Positions 33,683 through 41,450 of a stretch of DNA of 64,000 nt are shown here, one piece after another. Below the pieces are notes generated by a model, which was not told where the DNA came from, did no database searches, and was given only the letters and a program-made list of their open reading frames with translations. This DNA comes from Haloarcula halophila. Its GTDB lineage: Archaea; Halobacteriota; Halobacteria; Halobacteriales; Haloarculaceae. Within the stretch, counting starts at the first letter, position 1, and every line of letters begins with the position of its first letter. The stretch spans positions 62,001-126,000 of the forward strand of contig NZ_CP119559.1 in NCBI RefSeq assembly GCF_029278565.1, written 5' to 3'. Position numbers and translations under genes: made by a program.

Positions 33683-34411
33683 ATGACAGAGGACGACGGG
33701 ACCTCAGGAAGCGGTGGGTTCACGATCAACTGGGACGAGGTCGACGAGGAGACGCGCGAGGAACTGGAGTCGATGGAGGTCCCCGAACAGACGGAGACCG
33801 ATGTCGACATCGCCGACAAGATCAACGAACAGAACGTCAAGGGTCGGATCGACCGGCTGGAAGCCTCTTACGACGATGTCCCCGTCACCGAGGAGACGTT
33901 CGAACTCTCGCCCGAGGAGTACAGTGAGGTCTACTCGGCGACGAAAGGGACCGGATACGACGGCAACAGCGTCGTCTTCGTCACCCGCGACGGTGATTCG
34001 CTGCCCGGCCTGAGCGAGAATATTCCGGAACAGGCCGCCCACGATACCCGCGACCGGGTCCTGATGGTGCTGGGTCGCGGTGCGGACCTGTGGGCGCTGC
34101 CGGGTGACGGCAACGGTGGACAGTACGAGTCCCTCCAGGAAGCGGCAGTCCGGCGCGTCCACGAACAGACCGGTGTCCGGTGTACGATCACCGGTGTCGA
34201 GGAGGTCTTCCACCGCAAGTACTACCCGGATAGTGACGCCGACGGTTCGGTCCATACGCTGGACGTCTACTTTCAGGCCGAGTACAGGAAGGGATCGCTG
34301 GACGTCGACGAGTCGGAACTCACCGGCGCCGCTTGGTTTGCCGAGCCCCCGAAGCAGTTGACCGAAGGGGCCGAACAGATCTGGCAGCGGTTCGTCGACG
34401 GCGGCGAGTAG
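33683..34411 (+). CDS. Nudix-fold protein with degenerate Nudix box (242 aa)
   Basis: An acidic N-terminal half (about 1-120) with no recognised domain is followed by a Nudix fold (RVLMVLGRGADLWALPGDGN). The Nudix box at 143-165 has the frame G-x5-E-x7-R-E-U-x-E-E-x-G-U, but the key acids are altered: the segment reads RRVHEQTGV, so R replaces the first E and Q replaces the last E. Only E161 of the three metal-binding acids remains. It may therefore be inactive or regulatory, or use other residues. The ending (DVDESELTGAAWFAEPPKQL) is typical for Nudix proteins. A TATA-like CGTTTATCCG lies near 33649-33660. Confidence 0.8.
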   Translation: MTEDDGTSGSGGFTINWDEVDEETREELESMEVPEQTETDVDIADKINEQNVKGRIDRLEASYDDVPVTEETFELSPEEYSEVYSATKGTGYDGNSVVFVTRDGDSLPGLSENIPEQAAHDTRDRVLMVLGRGADLWALPGDGNGGQYESLQEAAVRRVHEQTGVRCTITGVEEVFHRKYYPDSDADGSVHTLDVYFQAEYRKGSLDVDESELTGAAWFAEPPKQLTEGAEQIWQRFVDGGE

Positions 34412-34564
34412 TACAGTAACAATTTAAACGACGTACACCGATCACATTCCAGTCGTGCGATCGGGTGTGTAGTGGTGTTCAATGGCTCCTCTCGTCGTGT
34501 ACAGTCCATACCGGGGCTTACGTAGCATAAGGAATCGTTTTGCCCCCACTCCGTCTGTACGTTT

Positions 34565-34984
34565 ATGACAGCTACACACGAAGTTTCACTGATGAACCCT
34601 CGTACAATTACCCTTGGACTGGGCACTGCTCTCAGTACGTTCCTGCTGGCAGGTGCTACGACGATCGAACTGTTGGGAGCCGGTGAAGCCCCTGGAATCG
34701 GTATCCTCGGTGTCCTCGTCGGCTTCATCGCCGGTCTGCTTGCAGGTGGGGTTGTCAGTGTGTCTGCCGACCGAATCTCCGGGATTGCTGCATTGGGCCT
34801 CGTCGCCTACGCAACTTTCGGTGTCGCGTTCGTCACAATCGCGGGGATTCGATACGTCAACGTACCGTTTGCTGATGACGTATTCACGTTCGCCGTTCAG
34901 ATCAGTGTGAGTGTCGCCCTCGCAGTTCTTGTCGCTTTATTGATGGCAAGTAAGGGGTCCGGAAAACTGACCGAATCTGCTTGA
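34565..34984 (+). CDS. small membrane protein, unknown function (139 aa)
   Basis: The protein MTATHEVSLMNPRTITLGLG and onward has about four hydrophobic helices (near residues 14-35, 45-66, 73-93 and 109-130) connected by very short loops, and a polar tail SKGSGKLTESA. It has no recognisable motif. By eye the base composition here is clearly less G+C-rich than in the rest of the window, and several A/T-ending codons are used, which suggests a recently acquired or poorly adapted gene. The ATG at 34565 directly follows the T-rich TACGTTTATG. It lies in an A/T-richer stretch (about 34412-35215). Confidence 0.65.
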   Translation: MTATHEVSLMNPRTITLGLGTALSTFLLAGATTIELLGAGEAPGIGILGVLVGFIAGLLAGGVVSVSADRISGIAALGLVAYATFGVAFVTIAGIRYVNVPFADDVFTFAVQISVSVALAVLVALLMASKGSGKLTESA

Positions 34985-35217
34985 GTATGTTCCCGAACGA
35001 TCGTCACCGTTGATAATCCACCGCACACCCGGTCGCACGACAGCAGCCCGATAGGTATCACTCGTGGCAAGAGGTACGATAGGTGCAAAGCAACACCCGG
35101 TGGACCGTTCTGTAACGGACGCATCGTGATTGTCAGTAGTCAATTATGTTCCTGGATCACGCCGACGCTTGAGGTGGCGCGTATCGGCACAGGGCTACGA
35201 CAATCAGCTTCGGGCCG
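34985..35217. other. A/T-richer intergenic stretch, no gene seen
   Basis: This stretch has no convincing coding frame on either strand. It contains irregular sequence with less G+C than the flanks and no clear hairpin, insertion-sequence end or tRNA. I regard it as non-coding spacer or eroded sequence. Confidence 0.4.
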
Positions 35218-35607
35218 TTAGTGTTGGACGAACTCGACGAGGACGCCGCCGGTCGTCCCGGGGTGGAGGAAGGCTACGTCGTGGCCCCACGCACCCGGTC
35301 GTGGCTCCTCGTCGATCGGGTCGATACCTTTTTCGACCGCGGCTGCGATCGCCGCCTCGATGTCGTCGGTCGCTAGTGCGACGTGGTGGATTCCGGGTCC
35401 GTTACGGTCGAGGTACTGCGGGATCGCGCCCTCGGCGTCCGGCAGGGGTTCTAAGAGTTCGAAGTAGCCGTTCCCGAGGTCGAGAAACGTCACTGACAGC
35501 CCGTCGAACGTCTCTTCGTGGGCGATGGGTGCGTCGAAAGCAGCGGCATACAACTCGGCGAGTGTGGCGGCGTCGTCGGTTGCGACACCGGCGTGATCGA
35601 AGCGCAT
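35218..35607 (-). CDS. mce: methylmalonyl-CoA epimerase (129 aa)
   Basis: This VOC-fold enzyme interconverts (R)- and (S)-methylmalonyl-CoA. The N-terminal MRFDHAGVATDDAATLAELY and central NGPGIHHVALATDDIEAAIA carry the two metal-binding His-bearing strands of the glyoxalase fold, and the final GTTGGVLVEFVQH has the terminal metal-binding Glu. The length is that of the standard epimerase. It lies downstream of the mutase large subunit on the same strand, with a 214-nt spacer, so the two enzymes of propionyl-CoA / 3-hydroxypropionate-type metabolism are neighbours. Confidence 0.92.
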   Translation of the reverse strand: MRFDHAGVATDDAATLAELYAAAFDAPIAHEETFDGLSVTFLDLGNGYFELLEPLPDAEGAIPQYLDRNGPGIHHVALATDDIEAAIAAAVEKGIDPIDEEPRPGAWGHDVAFLHPGTTGGVLVEFVQH

Positions 35608-35821
35608 GGTCGGCGTTCTCCCGGGCGGTACTTAGTTCCGGCTGGCGCGTCACTCCTCGCGGAGCCGGTCCAGTCGGCGACCGCTCGTCGTCACTGTCGA
35701 CCGCCCTCGTTGAAACCCCGTCCGTGATCGTACGGCGGCCTCGTTCGATGGGATTCTCGTTCAGACACCGAAGTGAACACGGAACGATATCGGCTGAATC
35801 GAGCGTCCGCGGGCCGACTCC

Positions 35822-37504
35822 TCACATCGACGAACCGGGCTGGTACTCGCCGAAGACGTCCCGCAGCACGTCACAGACCTCGCCGGTCGTGGCGTAGGCT
35901 TTGACGGCGTCGACGAGGTACGGCATCAGGTTCTCCTCGCCCTGTGCGGCCTCCTCCAGTGCCGTCAGTGCCGCCTCGACGGCCTCGTCGTCGCGGTCCG
36001 CCCGCAGTTGGGCGACGTTCTCCTTCTGTGCCCCCTCCAGTGCCTCGTCGACCTCTTCGATGTCCTGGTCGCCCTCCTCTTCGACTCTGTACTCGTTGAC
36101 GCCGACGATGATCCGGTCGCCGGCCTCCTGTTCCTGCTGGCGCTCGAAGGCAACGTCCTGGATCTGTCGCTGGACCCACTGGCTCTCGATGGCCTCCCGC
36201 ATCCCGCCGCGCTCGTCGACCTCCGCGAGCAGTTCGCGAGCATCGGCCTCCAGTTCGTCGGTCAACGACTCGACGTAGTAGCTGCCAGCCAGTGGATCGA
36301 TGGTGTCGGCGGCCCCGGATTCGTGAGCGAGGATCTGCTGGGTCCGCAGCGCAGTCCGCACGGATTTCTCGGTCGGCAGGCCGATCGCCTCGTCTTTCCC
36401 GTTGGTATGGAGGCTCTGGGTCCCGCCCAGGACCGCCGCCAGCGCCTGGTAAGCGACGCGGACCACGTTGTTCTCGATCTGCTGGGCGGTCAGCGTCGAG
36501 CCGGCGGTCTGGGTGTGGAACTTCAGCTGTTTCGATTTCGGATTGTCGGCGTCGAACCGTTCGTCCATCAGCGAGGCCCACAGCCGCCGAGCGGCTCGGA
36601 ACTTCGCGACTTCCTCGAAGATGTTGTTGTAGGAGGCGAAGAAAAAGGAGAGCTGTGGCGCGAACTCGTCGACGTCCAGCCCGGCCTCGATGGCCGCTTC
36701 GACGTACTCCAGGCCGTTGCCCAGCGTGAACGCGATCTCCTGGGCGGCCGTCGAGCCGGCCTCACGGATGTGATAGCCGGAGATCGAGATGGTGTTGAAG
36801 TTCGGGACTTCCGTGGCGCAGAACTCGAAGATATCGGTGATGAGCCGCATCGACGGCTCGGGCGGATAGATGAACGTGTTCCGGGCGATGTACTCCTTGA
36901 GAACGTCGTTCTGGATGGTTCCCCGCAACTGTTCGCGGTCGACGCCCTGCCGGTCGCCGACGGCGATGTACATCGCCAGCAGGACCGACGCGGGCGCGTT
37001 GATCGTCATAGAGGTCGAAACCTCGTCCAGCGGGATGCCGTCGAAGACCGTCTCCATGTCACGCAGGGAGTCGATGGCGACGCCGGTCTTCCCGACCTCC
37101 CCGGCGGCCATCGCGTTGTCGGAGTCGTACCCCATCTGGGTCGGAAGGTCGAAGGCCATCGAGAGTCCGGTCTGGCCCTGATCGAGGAGATAGTTGAATC
37201 GCTCGTTGGTCTCGCGGGCGGTCCCCATTCCGGCGTACTGTCGCATCGTCCACAGCCGGCCACGATAGCCAGTGGAGTAGACACCCCGGGTGTAGGGCTC
37301 CTGACCTGGGAACCCCAGGTCTGACTCGTAGTCAAGGTCGGCGACGTCAGCGGGCGTGTACAGTCGGTCTACCTCGTGCCCCTCTGTGTCTGTGGTGAAC
37401 GTTTCTTTGCGTTCGCCGAACCGGTCGACGGTCGGCTGGACTTCGCTGTCTTCCCACTCGGCTTTCGCCTCGCGGATACGGTCCAGCTCTTCGGGGTCAA
37501 ACAT
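35822..37504 (-). CDS. methylmalonyl-CoA mutase large (catalytic) subunit (560 aa)
   Basis: The TIM-barrel catalytic part of the adenosylcobalamin enzyme that isomerises methylmalonyl-CoA and succinyl-CoA is complete: the CoA-binding Y-T-R-G-V segment ([19 protein letters not shown]), Y-x-G-M-G-T-A ([16 protein letters not shown]) and [20 protein letters not shown] are visible, and [14 protein letters not shown] is at the barrel. The C-terminal cobalamin-binding domain (D-x-H-x-x-G) is absent. That domain is normally a separate small subunit in haloarchaea and is not seen in the window. The start at 37504 gives [20 protein letters not shown]. The epimerase gene follows on the same strand. Confidence 0.95.
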   Translation of the reverse strand: MFDPEELDRIREAKAEWEDSEVQPTVDRFGERKETFTTDTEGHEVDRLYTPADVADLDYESDLGFPGQEPYTRGVYSTGYRGRLWTMRQYAGMGTARETNERFNYLLDQGQTGLSMAFDLPTQMGYDSDNAMAAGEVGKTGVAIDSLRDMETVFDGIPLDEVSTSMTINAPASVLLAMYIAVGDRQGVDREQLRGTIQNDVLKEYIARNTFIYPPEPSMRLITDIFEFCATEVPNFNTISISGYHIREAGSTAAQEIAFTLGNGLEYVEAAIEAGLDVDEFAPQLSFFFASYNNIFEEVAKFRAARRLWASLMDERFDADNPKSKQLKFHTQTAGSTLTAQQIENNVVRVAYQALAAVLGGTQSLHTNGKDEAIGLPTEKSVRTALRTQQILAHESGAADTIDPLAGSYYVESLTDELEADARELLAEVDERGGMREAIESQWVQRQIQDVAFERQQEQEAGDRIIVGVNEYRVEEEGDQDIEEVDEALEGAQKENVAQLRADRDDEAVEAALTALEEAAQGEENLMPYLVDAVKAYATTGEVCDVLRDVFGEYQPGSSM

Positions 37505-37620
37505 GCTCAGGCTGTTGGACGGCGCGGGCTTAAGGGTTCGCGATCATACTAGTCTCTCGCTGTTTGCCGACAACGGAAACCGGAACCTGACAACCTTCGC
37601 TATCGTCGAACGACAGCCGA

Positions 37621-38214
37621 TCAGCCGCTCGGGAACTCCTTGAACACGGACTCGAAATCGTCGAACTCCTCGACGGACCTGTTGGCCTCTTCCCGGAGGT
37701 TCTCGACGCGCTGGCTCACCTCGTGGTACTCCTCGTGGGCGTCGAGTTCCGCCGGATTCCGCTCGGATTCGAGGGTCGCTTTCTTCGAGGCCGCGGCGAA
37801 GAACTCCTGGATCTGTTCGTCGTACGCGGTTCGCGTGAGCATTTCCTCGACTGTCCCTTCGAGTTCCTCGCGTGTGACGGGTTTCGTGAGGTAGTCGTCG
37901 AACGGCATCTCGACGATATCGAAGTCGGGATCGACGGCGGTGACCATCACGACACGGCAGTCGATACCGCGCTCGTCGATACGATCCAACACTTCGTCGC
38001 CGGATTTGCCAGGCATCTGGCGGTCGAGGAGGACGACATCGACCTCTTCGTCGATCCGGTCGAGCGCTCCGTCTCCATCGTAGGCTGTCCGGACGTCGTA
38101 TTCGATCGAGAGCCAGGTCGTGTACAGGTCTGCAATGTCCTGTTCGTCGTCGACCACGACGACACTGACAGTCTCTGCGTAACCGTCCGTCTGCACTGTG
38201 TCTCTATCCAACAT
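37621..38214 (-). CDS. HalX-type response regulator (197 aa)
   Basis: A receiver domain (about 15-130) has the acid pair D22-D23, the phosphoacceptor D64 in VVLLDRQMPGKSG and K111 in YLTKPV. A C-terminal HalX-type domain, helical and charged, follows (FFAAASKKATLESERNPAEL and SQRVENLREEANRSVEEFDD). I chose the start at 38214 (MLDRDTVQTD) because a TATA-like sequence (38251-38260, minus strand) lies inside the longer frame that begins at 38268 (MAGIYTTVRQ). The partner kinase is not next door. The HalX domain has no DNA-binding helix-turn-helix that I can see, so output may be through protein contacts. Confidence 0.85.
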   Translation of the reverse strand: MLDRDTVQTDGYAETVSVVVVDDEQDIADLYTTWLSIEYDVRTAYDGDGALDRIDEEVDVVLLDRQMPGKSGDEVLDRIDERGIDCRVVMVTAVDPDFDIVEMPFDDYLTKPVTREELEGTVEEMLTRTAYDEQIQEFFAAASKKATLESERNPAELDAHEEYHEVSQRVENLREEANRSVEEFDDFESVFKEFPSG

Positions 38215-38250
38215 CGGAGCGAGCAGTTTGTCGAACAACTGTCTGACGGT

Positions 38251-38260
38251 AGTATAAATC
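38251..38260 (-). promoter_or_regulatory. TATA-like element that decides the HalX gene start
   Basis: On the minus strand this reads GATTTATACT and is 37-46 nt upstream of the ATG at 38214. It is inside the frame if 38268 is used as the start, which argues for 38214. Confidence 0.5.
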
Positions 38261-38341
38261 CCTGCCATTCATTATCACGTTTGAATACTTCACTCGACAA
38301 GACACGGCCCGTTATGTGGTTCGACGCCGTACGGACGCCCG

Positions 38342-38755
38342 ATGACTGACGATCCGTCGGTGATCTCGTCGCTCGCGATCCACGCCGAAGATCTGGTCGC
38401 AGCAGCAGAGACGACTGTGCGCGAGGAGAAGCGCGCGGTGTTACGTGTGACCCCACCGTTCAGTGGCCGGATGCGTGCCCGTCTGCACGTCGTCCAGACC
38501 GACCCCGAACCGGAGCCGATCCATCTCGACCCCTGGACACTGCTGGCCGACGATGCACCGTCGGTCCCGACACCCGACGGGACGGAAGACGAACTTCGTG
38601 GGGACCCGGATCGGACGTACTCGGTCGAACGTCACCGCGAGTACCACGAACAACGGGTCGAAGACTGGCGTGGCTCGATCCTCGACCACGTTCGGGACAC
38701 CACTGTCCTCCCCGGTACGGAGACGGAGGTCTCACTGGTCATACTCGGCCGGTAG
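38342..38755 (+). CDS. conserved haloarchaeal hypothetical protein (137 aa)
   Basis: The frame starts MTDDPSVISSLAIHAEDLVA and encodes an acidic protein with a central stretch FSGRMRARLHVVQTDPEPEP and SVERHREYHEQRVEDWRGSI, ending TEVSLVILGR. It has no membrane segment and no motif I recognise. The spacing to the divergent HalX gene (127 nt from the chosen start at 38214) could hold promoters for both. Codon use is normal for the neighbourhood, so I count it as real. Confidence 0.7.
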   Translation: MTDDPSVISSLAIHAEDLVAAAETTVREEKRAVLRVTPPFSGRMRARLHVVQTDPEPEPIHLDPWTLLADDAPSVPTPDGTEDELRGDPDRTYSVERHREYHEQRVEDWRGSILDHVRDTTVLPGTETEVSLVILGR

Positions 38756-38893
38756 TTGCCACTGTCGAATCTCACCAATACCCGCTGAGAGCACTCGATA
38801 AAACGTTTAAGAATCGCTGCGATCTTCGTGAAACGTCGTCTGACGGCACGCGAACGCGTAAAACGATTCAAAAACCCTCGAACTCTCTCGCGG

Positions 38894-38901
38894 TTATATG
38901 C
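38894..38901 (+). promoter_or_regulatory. TATA box of the 38932 gene
   Basis: GGTTATATGC lies 31-38 nt before the ATG at 38932. It supports this start over the earlier TTG at 38911. Confidence 0.5.
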
Positions 38902-38931
38902 AATCCCCCGTTGTATACAGGTACAGGTCCC

Positions 38932-39174
38932 ATGTCGAACTCATCGACGAACGAATGGCTCGCCCTCCCCGAAGCATCGCTTACGGACATCCGTGAGTCG
39001 ATCCTGACGCCCGTTCGCGGACTGGCTTTTTGGACCGCGATCACACTTCCGTTCCTCTATCTTCCGCTGCTCGCGTACGGTCTGGAGTCACCAGCAACCC
39101 GTCTGGCCTTCCTGGCCCTCATCACCTGTAACGCGGTCGCGCTGCTCATCGGCCACTCCTACTCCCGGTCCTGA
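38932..39174 (+). CDS. small membrane protein, two helices (80 aa)
   Basis: The protein begins MSNSSTNEWLALPEASLTDI, then has two hydrophobic helices (RGLAFWTAITLPFLYLPLLA and RLAFLALITCNAVALLIGH) and ends SYSRS. It has no motif and no close functional parallel I can name. The start at 38932 is supported by the TATA box at 38894. It precedes the tRNA-Leu repeat array, but there is no sign that the two are functionally linked. Confidence 0.7.
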   Translation: MSNSSTNEWLALPEASLTDIRESILTPVRGLAFWTAITLPFLYLPLLAYGLESPATRLAFLALITCNAVALLIGHSYSRS

Positions 39175-39261
39175 ACTCCCGCTTCTGTGTGTCACACACC
39201 GCTGACGTACTCTCTACCGTCGGCCAGCGATACCACTCTTTACGTTCGTTTGGAGATGGTA

Positions 39262-39330
39262 TGCGCGGGACCGGATTTGAACCGGAGGAAGACTCGCGGT
39301 GCTCGTCTTCCAGGGTTCAGAATCCGTCGG
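39262..39330. repeat. tRNA-Leu 3'-end copy A with hairpin
   Basis: The first 24 nt (39262-39285) equal, base for base, the complement-strand 3' end of the tRNA-Leu gene (T-arm plus acceptor). They are followed by GGAAGAC (39287-39293), a loop, and GTCTTCC (39305-39311), a perfect 7-bp stem, and then by AGGGTTCAGAATCCGTCGGCC, an imperfect inverted copy of the T-arm sequence. The unit therefore is an imperfect hairpin with a tRNA-like end on each side. It lies 209 nt from the same point in the real tRNA. Confidence 0.8.
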
Positions 39331-39368
39331 CCACAAAACACGACGCTCACGTCCGTTCGAGTCGGTGA

Positions 39369-39445
39369 TGCGCGGGACCGGATTTGAACCGGAGGGAGAC
39401 GTTCTCACTACGTTGCGCGCGACTCCCAGGGTTCAAATCGGTCCT
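39369..39445. repeat. tRNA-Leu 3'-end copy B with hairpin
   Basis: The first 24 nt (39369-39392) are identical to copy A and to the tRNA 3' end. GGGAG (39394-39398) pairs with CTCCC (39423-39427), and the sequence after it, GGGTTCAAATCGGTCC, is an inverted near-copy of the T-arm (GGACCGGATTTGAACC), missing one base. The unit is thus a long near-perfect inverted repeat of about 22 nt per arm. It is 107 nt from copy A and 102 nt from the tRNA end. Confidence 0.8.
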
Positions 39446-39470
39446 GCTCTTCGCTCACTTCGTTCGCTCA

Positions 39471-39554
39471 TGCGCGGGACCGGATTTGAACCGGCGGACC
39501 CCTACGGGATAGCGTCCTAAGCGCTACGCCTTTTCCTAGCTCGGCAACCCGCGC
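39471..39554 (-). tRNA. tRNA-Leu (anticodon UAG)
   Basis: Read on the minus strand, this 84-nt gene folds fully. The acceptor GCGCGGG pairs with CCCGCGC and has an A discriminator base. The D arm is GCC...GGC, and the anticodon stem TAGCG/CGCTA holds the loop CTTAGGA with anticodon TAG at 34-36. A long class II variable arm (CCC...GGG) is present, and the T-arm GCCGG-TTCAAAT-CCGGT closes. CCA is not encoded. There is no intron. A TATA-like GGCTTGATACTCC lies upstream near 39580-39592 on the minus strand. Two copies of its 3' end lie downstream. Confidence 0.93.
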
Positions 39555-39644
39555 GCACCAGGTGCTATCGCCGAGTGGAGTATCAAGCCTTCGTTTGCGA
39601 TCCGGGATACGACGGTTTAGGTACGTCGGGGGCAAACAGCAGGT

Positions 39645-39953
39645 ATGTATCGAGCGAGCGATCGTGTCGAACACGAGCAGTGGCTCTCGGAGATCGAGAC
39701 CGTCGCCGACCGGCTCGGGCTCGGAACCCAGGCACGCTCACACGCTGTCGATCTGTTTCTCTCCGCGCTGCCCGACCAGGAGCGGTCGAAACGGGCGACG
39801 ATGGCCACGAGCATCTACGTCGGCGCGCTGGTCGCCGGCCAGGAGCGGTCCCAGACCGTCGTCGCGGAGGCGACCGACGTCTCCCGGTTGACGATCCAAC
39901 AGCGCTGGAAAGACGTCCTCGAACGGGCGGGACTGGACGCCCCCTCCTGGTAA
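39645..39953 (+). CDS. mini-TFB: single cyclin-like repeat of transcription factor B (102 aa)
   Basis: Residues about 20-98 match one cyclin repeat of the TFIIB/TFB core. The segment SHAVDLFLSALPDQERSKRA is followed by MATSIYVGALVAGQERSQTV and VAEATDVSRLTIQQRWKDVL, the last being the helix-turn-helix-bearing part. Normal TFB has a zinc ribbon, B-finger and two such repeats. All of these except one repeat are missing here, and there is no Cys. It may compete with TFB or serve another promoter-linked role; this is inference. The start at 39645 gives MYRASDRVEHEQWLSEIET. It is convergent with coaD with a 1-nt gap between stops. Confidence 0.8.
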   Translation: MYRASDRVEHEQWLSEIETVADRLGLGTQARSHAVDLFLSALPDQERSKRATMATSIYVGALVAGQERSQTVVAEATDVSRLTIQQRWKDVLERAGLDAPSW

Positions 39954-39954
39954 G

Positions 39955-40437
39955 TTACGAGGGTCGCCCGTCGCGTTCGGGGGTCGGGTTTCCGTGTTCG
40001 TCGATCTCCCCGCGGACGATCCGCGTCGAGGAGATCACCTCGCCGTCATCGGCGTAGACGTGGGGAACGACTTCTATTTCGAGTGGGTCGTGCCCGCGGT
40101 CCCGGCGAATCTCGTTGATCCGTTTCCCGCCAGTCTCCGTCTCCGGGGAGACGACGAGCACGTCGAACTGTGGTTCGGTCGCGATTCCCGTGGGTTCGGC
40201 CAGTTCACGGATGGCCCAGTCTCGATCGTGCTCGGCGGCGAGTGCCGCGAGTTCCGTCTCCAGCGCCGCTCTCCGCTCCTCGTAGGAGCGGATGTGGCGC
40301 TCGTCGTGTCGGGTCTTCGGTGCGAGATCGTCGCTGGTGAGTCCGACAGTGACATCCCCGAGCTCGAACGCGCGTTCGAACAGTGCGCGGTGCCCGTCGT
40401 GGATGGGGTCGAACGTCCCTCCCAGCGCGACATTCAT
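39955..40437 (-). CDS. coaD: CoaD, archaeal phosphopantetheine adenylyltransferase (160 aa)
   Basis: This enzyme joins 4'-phosphopantetheine and ATP to make dephospho-CoA. The nucleotidyltransferase signature GGTFDPIHDGHRALFERAF (H-x-G-H) opens the protein, and ISSTRIVRGEIDEHGN near the C-terminus is the second signature (I-S-S-T-R/x-I). The short 160-aa size is that of the archaeal class, which is distinct from the bacterial CoaD. The start at 40437 gives MNVALGGTFD. The next gene on the plus side is the mini-TFB, with only 1 nt between stops. Confidence 0.92.
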   Translation of the reverse strand: MNVALGGTFDPIHDGHRALFERAFELGDVTVGLTSDDLAPKTRHDERHIRSYEERRAALETELAALAAEHDRDWAIRELAEPTGIATEPQFDVLVVSPETETGGKRINEIRRDRGHDPLEIEVVPHVYADDGEVISSTRIVRGEIDEHGNPTPERDGRPS

Positions 40438-40500
40438 ACCGACGAGGACGGCGTGGCTCGGTTTAGTCGTGTCGACTTTCCCCCTCCGAGTGGATACGTC

Positions 40501-41055
40501 TCAGGGCGTCGCTTCGTCGTCGTCGTCCGAATCGTCGTCCTCGTCGTCGTCCGGGTCCGCGTCCTCGACCGAGATCGTCACCGGATCGGAACTATCCGCT
40601 GACCCTGTGTCCGGCAGTGGTCCACCGTCCCGATCGAGATAGTCGTCCAGGTTGAAGACTGTATTGAGCCTCGATTGGACGTCCTCGACAGCTGTGTTGA
40701 CCAGTTCGCTCGGTGCGATTGCACTGTACTCATAGGGGTTGTTCCCCGCGCCGTCGCTCTCGCGTTTCTCCCGGGTCACGATGTCCTCGTCGTGGAGCGC
40801 AGCCAGCGCTTCCCGAACCGTACTCGGGTAGAGCCCGGTCCCGTCGGCTACCTCGTCGCTCGTACTCCCCGGGTTCTTCCGGAGGTTGACGTAGATCCGC
40901 GAACGCGTCTCCGTATCGAGTAGCCAGGAGAGTAAGTCGACGAGCCCTTCGTCGAACTGTTCGACAGCACGGTCGGCCTCCTGTTCGATCCGGTTTCGTA
41001 CTTCGTCGTCGGTTTCTTCGTCTCGCTCGTCCGGTGTTTCGTCGTCGATTGTCAT
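40501..41055 (-). CDS. winged-helix transcription regulator (184 aa)
   Basis: An acidic arm and a helical stretch (LVDLLSWLLDTETRSRIYVN) precede a winged HTH in the middle: LRKNPGSTSDEVADGTGLYP, then STVREALAALHDEDIVTREK. A C-terminal helical part (TAVEDVQSRLNTVFNLDDYL) may dimerise. The last 30 residues are an extremely acidic tail (EDADPDDDEDDDSDDDDEAT). The layout is that of many haloarchaeal regulators; the effector is unknown. The 395-nt interval upstream holds a TATA-like element and a hairpin that may belong to it. No target can be named. Confidence 0.8.
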   Translation of the reverse strand: MTIDDETPDERDEETDDEVRNRIEQEADRAVEQFDEGLVDLLSWLLDTETRSRIYVNLRKNPGSTSDEVADGTGLYPSTVREALAALHDEDIVTREKRESDGAGNNPYEYSAIAPSELVNTAVEDVQSRLNTVFNLDDYLDRDGGPLPDTGSADSSDPVTISVEDADPDDDEDDDSDDDDEATP

Positions 41056-41450
41056 GCGTTGCCTCTACGAGGACAAAAGGTGCCGCCGATGAAAAACCCT
41101 CTCCCTCTCAGTCGGGCCGTCCCGACCGAACTGGTCGGCCCGTCCCGCTCACCTCATACCCACCAGTAATCTCACATATAAATAGCGGCATTTTCCCCGG
41201 CTGGCTATCGGCGCTGAGAGTCTCCCTGTGGTATTTTACTGTCTTGGTCAATAGTACAGGGTGTCGCATGGCACGCTGGTCGTCCTGACGACAGGCACCG
41301 TCCTGCGCCGTATCGGAACCGGTGCAGAGACGGTCCGCAGTGAGTGCCACTGTGACAGTGGACCGGCACACAGGGCTGGTGGAGCGAACGACCGACGGAA
41401 CGTCACTGGGGGGTGACTGGCATCCGTCTCACGTCCGAGATGCCGGTGTT
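41056..41450. other. 395-nt interval without a gene
   Basis: No open frame here has codon use like a haloarchaeal gene. It contains a TATA-like CATATAAATAG (41174-41184) that could serve the minus-strand regulator with a leader of about 100 nt, or a plus-strand transcript. It also holds a 6-bp hairpin CCGACC-GAACT-GGTCGG (41122-41138). A tiny plus-strand frame near 41267 is too short to support. I see no insertion-sequence ends. Confidence 0.4.
41122..41138. repeat. hairpin in the leader of the regulator gene at 40501
   Basis: CCGACC (41122-41127) pairs with GGTCGG (41133-41138) across a 5-nt loop. The flanking GGGCCGTCCCG / GGCCCGTCCCG repeats are similar, so the element is a small perfect hairpin within two near-repeats. 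It could be a terminator or operator; this is not decided. Confidence 0.35.

Noticed and set aside
35130-35897. 255-codon plus-strand frame across the epimerase gene
   Set aside because: Very Arg-rich and antisense to the epimerase gene; not a real gene.
36008-37324. 438-codon plus-strand frame opposite the mutase gene
   Set aside because: Antisense to a highly conserved catalytic subunit; no motif and no plausible promoter.
39187-39520. Short plus-strand frames with peptides such as RGTGFEPE and RGTGFEPAD
   Set aside because: They are translations of the tRNA 3' end and its copies, a well-known artefact; no gene here.
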